Positions 1 to 5,531 of a stretch of DNA of 6,238 nucleotides are shown here, piece after piece. Both the position numbers and the translations under genes were made by a program. A model generated the notes under the pieces. The model worked only from the letters and a program-made list of their open reading frames with translations, made no database searches and was not told where the DNA came from. Position 1 is the first letter of the stretch, and each line of letters begins with the position of its first letter. This DNA is from Candidatus Bathyarchaeota archaeon CG07_land_8_20_14_0_80_47_9 (lineage in GTDB: Archaea; Thermoproteota; Bathyarchaeia; Bathyarchaeales; Bathycorpusculaceae): positions 1 through 6,238 of the forward strand of contig PEWI01000072.1 of NCBI GenBank assembly GCA_002779555.1. Reading direction: 5' to 3'.

Positions 1-735
1 AAAATCGACAGCACAGGCAAAAACATAGAAAAAACAGGTCTGGTCTACGACATCAACGAATGGGACGACTACGCACTTGAAGAAGCGGTGCGCATAAAAG
101 AGAAGCAGAGCGGAACAGTAACAGCCATAACCATTGGCGCTGAAGACTCAGACGCCACGCTGAGAAAGTGCCTCGCACGTGGCGCAGACAAAGCCATAAG
201 ACTAACAGACCCGAAGTTCGCTGACTCAGACGGCTACGCCATAGCCAAAATCCTCCACAGCGTAATCAAAACCCTACACTACGATTTGATATTGACAGGC
301 ATGCAGGCAGGCGACGACGGCAACGCAGAAGTCGGACCAATCCTCGCTGAAATGCTGGGAATCCCGCACGCCACGATGGTCAAAAAACTCGAACTCGCAA
401 CTGGCACAGCGAAGGTTAACCGCGAACTCGAAGGCGGCCTAGAAGAACAGCTAGAAGTAAAAACACCCGCACTCTTCTCCGTGCAAACAGGCATAAACGA
501 GCCAAGATACGTTTCAATAATGGGCATCAGAAAAGCCATGCAGAAAGAAATCAAAGTCATGACACTCGCAGACACAGGACTAACCGAAAACGACGTAGGC
601 ACAGCAGGCAGCTGGACAAAAATAGAAAAGCTGTACGTGCCGCCAGTCGAAAAACAGGCAGAATTCCTCAAAGGCACACCAGACGAAGTCGCAGCAAAGA
701 TTACCGAAATCCTGAAGTCAAAGGGGCTGATCTAA
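1..735 (+). CDS. etfB: Electron transfer flavoprotein subunit beta (5' partial)
   Basis: This is the small subunit of the soluble ETF heterodimer, which takes electrons from acyl-CoA dehydrogenases. The reading frame is open from base 1, giving 244 visible codons. The family usually has about 250-265 residues, so only a short N-terminal piece is missing. The GTG at 88 is internal: the upstream codons already encode typical EtfB sequence, including N-E-W-D-D-Y-A-L-E-E-A. In visible numbering, the nucleotide-binding segment G-M-Q-A-G-D-D-G-N-A-E-V-G lies at about 100-112, the R-E-L-E-G-G signature at 141-146 and N-E-P-R-Y at 166-170. The following segment, about 171-184, corresponds to the recognition loop that docks ETF on dehydrogenases in human ETF; the human anchor leucine aligns by eye with an isoleucine. 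Whether the bound cofactor is AMP (ordinary ETF) or a second FAD (bifurcating ETF) cannot be settled here. The gene ends one base before etfA and is presumably co-transcribed with it. Confidence 0.95.
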   Translation, partial: KIDSTGKNIEKTGLVYDINEWDDYALEEAVRIKEKQSGTVTAITIGAEDSDATLRKCLARGADKAIRLTDPKFADSDGYAIAKILHSVIKTLHYDLILTGMQAGDDGNAEVGPILAEMLGIPHATMVKKLELATGTAKVNRELEGGLEEQLEVKTPALFSVQTGINEPRYVSIMGIRKAMQKEIKVMTLADTGLTENDVGTAGSWTKIEKLYVPPVEKQAEFLKGTPDEVAAKITEILKSKGLI

Positions 736-736
736 A

Positions 737-1732
737 ATGGCGAAAATCCTAGTTCTAGCCGAACATCGGCAGGGAGCGATCAGAGACATAACCTACGAAA
801 TGCTCACCAAAGCCCGAGAACTAGCAGAAAAAACCAACGCCGAACTAACAGCCATCGTATTGGGCAAAAACGCTAAGGAACTGGCAAAACCCCTAACGGA
901 ATACGCAAAGACCATCATCGCAGTTGAAGACGGAAAGCTGGAGAATTTCAACTCAGAAGCCTACAAAAAAATCCTCACGAAACTAATCACCGAACACAAA
1001 CCCTCACTCGTACTCATGGGACACACCAGCTACGGCATAGATCTAGCCCCACGCCTCGCAGCCGCACTGAACCTGCCACTCGCGACAGACCTCATAGATC
1101 TAGCCTTCGAAAACGACACATTGAACGTAACGCGACAAATGTACGGAGGAAAAGTAAACGTCAAAGCCACAGCACGCAAAGCCGAAACCTACATTGTAAC
1201 CATCCGCCAAGCCACATTCACCGCCAAAAAGCCAGAACCTCCGGCAGACGGGCAAATCACCGAAGCCCCCTCACAATTGACAGAGGAAATAGTCGAGAAA
1301 CGGTTCATACAGTACGTTCTGCCACCGCCAGGCGGAGTAGACATAACCGCCGCAGAAAAACTCGTAGGCATAGGCCGAGGAATCAAAGACCATGCCAACA
1401 TACCCCAAGTCGAAGACCTCGCAAAAACCCTCGGCGCAGTACTATCATGCTCAAGACCAATCGTTGACAAAGGCTGGCTTCCAAACGACAGACAAGTAGG
1501 CACCTCGGGAAAAACAGTCAAACCCAAACTCTACCTGGCTCTAGGCATAAGTGGCGCCTTCCAACACGTCCTCGGAATGAAAAGCTCTGACTTAATCATA
1601 GCCGTAAACAAAGACCCCGAAGCACCCATCTTCAGCTTCGCCGACTACGGAATAGTTGAAGACCTGTTCAAAATAGTTCCCTCACTGAAAAACAAAGTTA
1701 ATGAACTAAGAACACAGAAAACATCCACCTAA
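737..1732 (+). CDS. etfA: Electron transfer flavoprotein subunit alpha
   Basis: This is the FAD-carrying large subunit of ETF. It has 331 residues, normal for the family, and appears complete. The N-terminal domain (about 1-190) has the Rossmann-like fold shared with EtfB, starting A-K-I-L-V-L-A-E-H and including L-V-L-M-G-H-T-S-Y-G-I-D-L-A-P-R-L-A at 91-108. The C-terminal FAD domain (about 205-331) shows V-G-I-G-R-G-I, C-S-R-P with Arg240, Q-V-G-T-S-G-K-T-V at 253-261, G-I-S-G-A-F-Q-H with His277, and A-P-I-F-S-F-A-D-Y-G-I-V-E-D-L at 296-310. The Arg, Thr-Ser-Gly-Lys and His positions match residues that contact FAD in characterised ETFs. The ATG is one base after the etfB stop, with only a weak G-rich site (723-726) before it, so translation is probably coupled. 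There is no membrane segment, so the protein should be cytosolic. The next gene, an acyl-CoA dehydrogenase, is its likely electron donor. Confidence 0.96.
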   Translation: MAKILVLAEHRQGAIRDITYEMLTKARELAEKTNAELTAIVLGKNAKELAKPLTEYAKTIIAVEDGKLENFNSEAYKKILTKLITEHKPSLVLMGHTSYGIDLAPRLAAALNLPLATDLIDLAFENDTLNVTRQMYGGKVNVKATARKAETYIVTIRQATFTAKKPEPPADGQITEAPSQLTEEIVEKRFIQYVLPPPGGVDITAAEKLVGIGRGIKDHANIPQVEDLAKTLGAVLSCSRPIVDKGWLPNDRQVGTSGKTVKPKLYLALGISGAFQHVLGMKSSDLIIAVNKDPEAPIFSFADYGIVEDLFKIVPSLKNKVNELRTQKTST

Positions 1733-1738
1733 AAGGAG
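1733..1738 (+). promoter_or_regulatory. Ribosome binding site of ACAD1
   Basis: AAGGAG lies directly after the etfA stop codon and 10 bases before the ATG at 1749. It supports that start and independent initiation within the transcript. The spacing is slightly long. Confidence 0.7.
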
Positions 1739-1748
1739 AAAGAAAAAG

Positions 1749-2903
1749 ATGGAATTCAAACTAGACGAAGAACAAACAGCCATAAGAAAAGCCGTCCGCG
1801 AATTTGCCGAAAAAGAATTTACACCTGAACTCGCGCTTGAGTTTGACCAAAAAGAAGAATTCCCAATGGCTCTCTACAAGAAGGCCGCGCAACTCGGATT
1901 CACAAGCATGCGCATCCCGCAGGAATATGACGGACAAGGCTACGGCGTACTCGAAGACTGCTTGGTCGTGGAGGAAATGTGCCGAGTCGACCCAGGCATA
2001 GGCGTAGCAATATCGCTTGGAAACCTCATGATCCCAGACGTGCTCCTGAAACATGGAAACGAAGAACAAAAGAAAAAGTACATCCCGCCGCTAGCCAGAG
2101 GCGACAAGATAGCCGCCGCAGCCTTCACCGAACCTGAACATGGAAGCGACATAACATGCATGAACTCAACCGCCGTCAAAACAGGAAACGAATGGACAAT
2201 AAACGGAGCAAAGGAATTCATAACCAACGCAACCACCGCTGACACTTTCATACTTCTCTGTCAAACCGACCCGAACGCCCAGCCAACCTACAGAGGACAA
2301 AGCCTGTTCATCGCCGAAAAAGGCATGTGCGGACTAGACGCCACAAAACTGCACGGCAAAATGGGAATAAAACCGTGCGTCACAGGCTCACTGTCGATGA
2401 GCGACTTGAAAGTCACAGAAGCAAACGTCGTCGGCGAAGTCGGCAGAGGCTTCTACTACACGCTTGAACTCTTCGACGGAACCCGCATAACCGTTGCAGC
2501 CCAAGCCGTCGGCATGGCGCAAGGCGCATTCGAAAAGGCACTGGCATACGCGAAGACACGCAAACAGTCCGGGCAACCCATCATCAACTTCCAAGGCATA
2601 AGCCACAAACTCGCCCAAATGGCCATAAAAATCGAATCCGCACGCCTGTTGATGTACAAAGCCGCGTGGCTCTACGACAAGGAGAAACCCAACCCAGTCG
2701 CAACCAGCATGGCAAAAGCCTACGCAAGCCGCGCCGCCATGGAAGTCACAGACGACGCCATACAAGTCTTCGGCGGATACGGCTACCTAGCAGACTACCA
2801 CGTGGAAAGATTCCACCGATGCGCAAAAATAACTGAAATCTACGAAGGCACAACCGAAGTGCAGAAAAACACTATCGTCGGCTACCTCATGAAACAACCA
2901 TAA
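1749..2903 (+). CDS. Acyl-CoA dehydrogenase 1 (diverged paralogue)
   Basis: This is an FAD-dependent acyl-CoA dehydrogenase of 384 residues, the usual length, which makes 2-enoyl-CoA and should reduce the ETF encoded just upstream. The three domains are in order: N-terminal helices (about 1-120), a beta domain with F-T-E-P-E-H-G-S-D (126-134) and F-I-T-N-A (158-162), and C-terminal helices with D-G-T-R-I-T-V-A-A-Q-A (243-253), Q-V-F-G-G-Y-G-Y (339-346) and I-Y-E-G-T (364-368). Glu366 sits where the catalytic base lies in short- and medium-chain ACADs. Two usually conserved positions are altered. The FAD-contacting R-x-x-F-G motif reads R-K-Q-S-G, with Ser274 for Phe. The R-D-A-K stretch before the catalytic Glu reads R-C-A-K, with Cys358 for Asp. 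The second ACAD in this window keeps both. The open frame and intact catalytic Glu argue against a pseudogene. Chain-length or branched/aromatic substrate preference cannot be read from the sequence. Confidence 0.95.
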   Translation: MEFKLDEEQTAIRKAVREFAEKEFTPELALEFDQKEEFPMALYKKAAQLGFTSMRIPQEYDGQGYGVLEDCLVVEEMCRVDPGIGVAISLGNLMIPDVLLKHGNEEQKKKYIPPLARGDKIAAAAFTEPEHGSDITCMNSTAVKTGNEWTINGAKEFITNATTADTFILLCQTDPNAQPTYRGQSLFIAEKGMCGLDATKLHGKMGIKPCVTGSLSMSDLKVTEANVVGEVGRGFYYTLELFDGTRITVAAQAVGMAQGAFEKALAYAKTRKQSGQPIINFQGISHKLAQMAIKIESARLLMYKAAWLYDKEKPNPVATSMAKAYASRAAMEVTDDAIQVFGGYGYLADYHVERFHRCAKITEIYEGTTEVQKNTIVGYLMKQP

Positions 2904-2914
2904 AACCATCAACC

Positions 2915-2924
2915 TTTTTCTTTT
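2915..2924 (+). terminator. Possible T-tract terminator after ACAD1
   Basis: TTTTTCTTTT occurs 12 bases after the ACAD1 stop, with no convincing hairpin before it. Bare T-tracts on the non-template strand commonly end transcription in archaea. Its place between a stop codon and a candidate promoter fits the end of the etfB-etfA-ACAD1 unit. The call rests on pattern alone. Confidence 0.4.
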
Positions 2925-2953
2925 CTGTCTGAAACACGAAAGTTGAGTCAGCG

Positions 2954-2970
2954 TTCAAAAGTTTTATTAC
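2954..2970 (+). promoter_or_regulatory. Candidate archaeal promoter for the dehydrogenase-ACAD2 pair
   Basis: An A-rich BRE-like stretch (TTCAAAAG) runs straight into a TATA-like TTTTATTA at 2962-2969. Standard archaeal spacing would put the transcript start near 2990-2995, a leader of about 20 bases before the TTG at 3014. This 110-base gap is the largest on the + strand before 5357, which fits a new transcript here. No experimental support; pattern only. Confidence 0.4.
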
Positions 2971-2998
2971 CGTTCATCATCAAGCATTAAGCATCAAC

Positions 2999-3005
2999 AA
3001 GGAGG
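2999..3005 (+). promoter_or_regulatory. Strong ribosome binding site that fixes a TTG start
   Basis: AAGGAGG ends 8 bases before the TTG at 3014. No ATG lies at a suitable distance, and the TTG is followed at once by the Rossmann strand of the dehydrogenase. The site therefore decides the start. Confidence 0.8.
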
Positions 3006-3013
3006 AACAAGTT

Positions 3014-4201
3014 TTGACAGCCGAAAAACTCAAAAAAGTCGCAATCGTGGGCTCAGGAGCAATGGGCCACGGAATAGCAGAACTACTCGCCATGACAGGC
3101 TACGAAGTTGTAATGATAGACATAAACGGCGAACTGCTCCAAAAAGGAAAAGAGAAAATCAAGTGGAGCCTAGACAAGTTCGTCGAAAAGAAAAGAATCA
3201 GAAAAGAAGATGCTGACGCCACGCTGGCAAGAATAAGCACGACGACCAGCTACGAGCAGGCAGGCAGAGACATAGACCTCGCCATCGAAGCCGTGCCAGA
3301 AAACATGGAACTGAAAAAGAAAGTGTTTTCCACACTTGATTCAGTGGCACCGCCAAACGCCATACTCGCATCCAACACCTCAACGCTTAGCATAACGGAA
3401 ATGGGCAAAACCACAAAACGCCCAGACAAAGTCGCGGGAATGCACTTCTTCAACCCACCCATAATGATGGCTCTAATCGAGGTCATAAAAGGCGACAGCA
3501 CAAGCCAAGAAACAATCAACACGCTCGCCGAACTAGCCAAGAAACTTGGAAAAACCCCGATAATCGTGAGAAAAGACGTGCGAGGTTTCATTGTTAACCG
3601 CGTGCTCGGAGCCGTGTTCAACGAAGCCTTCTGGGCCTATCAGAGAAAAGAAGCCACCATGGAAGGAATAGACGCCTCCGTAAAGTACACAGGAGGCTTC
3701 CCAATGGGATGGTTCGAACTGGCAGACTTCGTCGGACTTGACATAGCCTACGACGTCGGCAACATACTGTACCAAGCCTACGGCGAACGGTTCAAACCAT
3801 GCGTCGAAGTAATCGACCCGCTCATAAAGGAAAAGAAGTTCGGCCAGAAAACAGGCGTCGGCTTCTACGACTGGACCAAAGGCAGACCGAGAATACCGTT
3901 CAACCTGCTCGACGAATACGATGTTGACAGGTCCTGGGCAGTTGCCGTCAACGAGGCAGCTTGGCTCATTCATGACGACGCGGCCAACCCTGCAGACATC
4001 GACACGGGCATGAAGCTGGGCACTTATTGGCCTCAAGGCCCATGCGAGTACGCTGACCGAACAGGCTTAGACATCGTGCTGAACAAGCTTAAGGAGCTTC
4101 ACGCCAAGTACAACATGGAAATGTATAAACCCTGCCCTCTGCTAGAAGAATACGTCTCGAAAGGTCGGACGGGGAAAAAGGCTGGAAGGGGGTTCTACTA
4201 G
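3014..4201 (+). CDS. 3-hydroxyacyl-CoA dehydrogenase, stand-alone, with doubled C-terminal domain
   Basis: It oxidises (S)-3-hydroxyacyl-CoA to 3-oxoacyl-CoA with NAD+, the third step of beta-oxidation, in the cytosol. It has 395 residues from a TTG start. The N-terminal Rossmann domain (about 7-188) has G-S-G-A-M-G (13-18) and Asp36 at the end of the second strand, which favours NAD over NADP. By alignment with human short-chain HAD, the active-site residues are Ser123 (S-N-T-S), His144 (M-H-F-F-N-P), Glu156 (I-E-V-I) and Asn195 (F-I-V-N-R), so the catalytic set is complete. Two C-terminal dimerisation-type domains follow, about 189-288 and 303-395. Both carry a G-P/W-x-E-x-A-D-x-x-G-L-D-like stretch (231-243 and 342-353) and both end in T-G-x-G-F-Y / A-G-R-G-F-Y. 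In several archaea this two-domain tail is followed by a fused enoyl-CoA hydratase; here the protein stops at G-R-G-F-Y and a hydratase is encoded separately at 5532. ACAD2 follows without a gap. Confidence 0.95.
   Translation: MTAEKLKKVAIVGSGAMGHGIAELLAMTGYEVVMIDINGELLQKGKEKIKWSLDKFVEKKRIRKEDADATLARISTTTSYEQAGRDIDLAIEAVPENMELKKKVFSTLDSVAPPNAILASNTSTLSITEMGKTTKRPDKVAGMHFFNPPIMMALIEVIKGDSTSQETINTLAELAKKLGKTPIIVRKDVRGFIVNRVLGAVFNEAFWAYQRKEATMEGIDASVKYTGGFPMGWFELADFVGLDIAYDVGNILYQAYGERFKPCVEVIDPLIKEKKFGQKTGVGFYDWTKGRPRIPFNLLDEYDVDRSWAVAVNEAAWLIHDDAANPADIDTGMKLGTYWPQGPCEYADRTGLDIVLNKLKELHAKYNMEMYKPCPLLEEYVSKGRTGKKAGRGFY
4184..4192 (+). promoter_or_regulatory. Ribosome binding site inside the dehydrogenase 3' end
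   Basis: GGAAGGGGG lies within the last codons of the dehydrogenase, ending 9 bases before the ATG at 4202. It provides an initiation signal for ACAD2, whose ATG abuts the upstream TAG. This points to coupled or stop-restart translation rather than a fused product. Confidence 0.6.
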
Positions 4202-5356
4202 ATGGAGTTCGAACTAACTGAAGAGCAAGCCGTAATAAAGAACGCCGTGCGGGAATTCTGCCAGAAAGAGTTCAAACCAGAACTGGCTCTGGAGCTCGAC
4301 AGGAAAGAAGAGTATCCCATGGAGCTTTACAAGGCCGCCGCGAAATTGGGCTTCACAAGCATGAGCTTCCCACAAGAACACGGTGGACAGGGCAGTGGAC
4401 TGCTCGAAACGTGTTTAGTCATAGAGGAAATGTGCAGAGCTGACTCGTCACTGGGCGTGGCAGTTTCAAGCGGAAACTTTGGCAGCGAATTTCTCATAAC
4501 GCTGGGCACCAAGGAACAGAAAGAAAAGTATTTGCCGCCGCTGTGCAGGGGCGACACAATATCGGCTGCTTGCTTCACAGAGCCGAACGTAAGCGGAAGC
4601 GACATCACAAAGATGGAGACAACCGCCACAAAATACGGCAACGAATGGTGGATAAACGGCACAAAAACCTTCATCACCAACGCCACCACCGCCGACTTCA
4701 TGGTGGTCCTGACGCAGACAGACACCAAAATCAGACCGACCTACCGCGGCGAAACACTCTTCATAGTCGAAAAAGGCGCGCAGGGACTCGAAACGTCGAA
4801 ACTCCACGACAAGATGGGCATACGCTGTTCAGTGACAGGCGAAGTGCGATTCGAAAATGTTAAAGTGCCAGACGCGAGCATCATCGGCGAACTGAACAAG
4901 GGCTTCTACTACTCGATGGAGTTCTTTGACAAGACACGCGTAGGCGTCGCAGCCCAAGCCATCGGCATGGCCCAAGGAGCATGGGAAATAGCCTTCAAAT
5001 ACTCCAAACAACGCGAAGCCTTCGGACAGCCACTGCTGCAACACGAGGCAATCGGCATCGGACTGGCTGAGGCCATGACGAAGATTGAAGCAGCAAGATG
5101 GCTCATGTACCGCGCGGCTTGGCTGGTTGACGAGGGCAAGATGGACCCGATGATCACAGCCATGGCGAAACACTATGCAGCGCGCGTGGCCATGGAAGTC
5201 ACGGACTTCTCAATACAAGTGCTCGGCGGCTACGGCTATTTAGGCGACTACCGCGTCGAGCGGTATCATCGAGATGCGAAGATAACCGAAATCTATGAGG
5301 GCACAAGCGAAGTGCAGAAACTGACCGTGTTGAAGTACTTGTTGAGAAAATTCTAG
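4202..5356 (+). CDS. Acyl-CoA dehydrogenase 2 (canonical motifs)
   Basis: This is an FAD-dependent acyl-CoA dehydrogenase of 384 residues, the same length as the first and clearly its paralogue: 42 of the first 60 residues are identical by eye. Motifs are canonical: F-I-T-N-A-T-T-A-D (158-166), R-E-A-F-G-Q-P-L (271-278) with the usual FAD-contacting Arg and Phe, Q-V-L-G-G-Y-G-Y (339-346), R-D-A-K (357-360) and I-Y-E-G-T (364-368) with catalytic Glu366. The loop F-T-E-P-N-V-S-G-S-D (125-134) has one residue more than in the first ACAD. A one-residue deletion at about 91-110 restores equal length. The ATG directly follows the dehydrogenase stop and has its own G-rich ribosome site, so the two are surely co-transcribed. 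The product, a 2-enoyl-CoA, would feed the hydratase downstream, with electrons going to the ETF encoded at the start of the window. Substrate class is not readable from the sequence. Confidence 0.96.
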   Translation: MEFELTEEQAVIKNAVREFCQKEFKPELALELDRKEEYPMELYKAAAKLGFTSMSFPQEHGGQGSGLLETCLVIEEMCRADSSLGVAVSSGNFGSEFLITLGTKEQKEKYLPPLCRGDTISAACFTEPNVSGSDITKMETTATKYGNEWWINGTKTFITNATTADFMVVLTQTDTKIRPTYRGETLFIVEKGAQGLETSKLHDKMGIRCSVTGEVRFENVKVPDASIIGELNKGFYYSMEFFDKTRVGVAAQAIGMAQGAWEIAFKYSKQREAFGQPLLQHEAIGIGLAEAMTKIEAARWLMYRAAWLVDEGKMDPMITAMAKHYAARVAMEVTDFSIQVLGGYGYLGDYRVERYHRDAKITEIYEGTSEVQKLTVLKYLLRKF

Positions 5357-5387
5357 AACATCGTTGTGTAAGTCCTTTCTTGCATCC

Positions 5388-5397
5388 TTTCTTTTTT
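5388..5397 (+). terminator. Possible T-tract terminator after ACAD2
   Basis: TTTCTTTTTT starts 32 bases after the ACAD2 stop, again without a good stem before it, as after the first ACAD. A weak second candidate lies at 5428-5446: a 4-bp stem GGAG/CTCC with a 4-base loop, followed by five T. Either could end the dehydrogenase-ACAD2 transcript. Confidence 0.4.
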
Positions 5398-5482
5398 CAA
5401 TCATACGTCTGCAAACAGCTCGTTTTAGGAGGCAGCTCCACTTTTTCCCACCGGGTTTCATTTCAGCTCTTGATTTCGTTCA

Positions 5483-5498
5483 CAAAAAAGCATATAGG
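5483..5498 (+). promoter_or_regulatory. Candidate archaeal promoter for the enoyl-CoA hydratase
   Basis: An A-tract of six (BRE-like, 5484-5489) is followed by GCATATAGG (5490-5498), a TATA-like box. Standard spacing puts the transcript start near 5520, leaving a leader of roughly 12 bases before the TTG at 5532. It lies in a 175-base gap that otherwise holds the T-tract and weak hairpin described above and no gene that I can see. Pattern only. Confidence 0.4.
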
Positions 5499-5520
5499 CT
5501 CAGCGGTCAGACATAGGCGT

Positions 5521-5525
5521 GGTGA
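5521..5525 (+). promoter_or_regulatory. Weak ribosome binding site of the enoyl-CoA hydratase
   Basis: GGTGA matches the 3' half of the GGAGGTGA consensus and ends 6 bases before the TTG at 5532. The GTG codons at 5519 and 5522 are in another frame and meet a TGA within nine codons, so they cannot be the start. This makes the TTG the best start. Confidence 0.5.
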
Positions 5526-5531
5526 ACAGGT

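Noticed and set aside
88..90. GTG as the start of ETF beta
   Set aside because: The frame is open back to base 1 and the upstream codons encode normal EtfB N-terminal sequence (N-E-W-D-D-Y-A-L-E-E), so the gene begins before the window.
3533..4036. Long antisense open frame (167 codons) opposite the dehydrogenase, and similar ones at 279-677, 1189-1527, 2388-2765, 4327-4728 and 5570-5974
   Set aside because: They mirror well-supported + strand genes and show no recognisable family. They arise because the sense genes rarely use codons that read as stops on the other strand.
4543..4863. Overlapping + strand open frame inside ACAD2 (also 1804-2001 inside ACAD1)
   Set aside because: These are out-of-frame readings of the two ACAD genes, with very basic, low-complexity products and no ribosome site of their own.
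1749..5356. The two ACAD genes as a recent tandem duplication or assembly artefact
   Set aside because: They differ at roughly 30% of positions in the best-conserved ends, and by an offsetting insertion and deletion, so the duplication is old and both copies are real.
5427..5446. AGGAGG at 5427-5432 as the ribosome site of a small gene in the gap
   Set aside because: No start codon follows at a usable distance. The only nearby TTG is too far away (about 5470) and gives a peptide of about 20 codons. The site is better read as part of a weak hairpin followed by five T.
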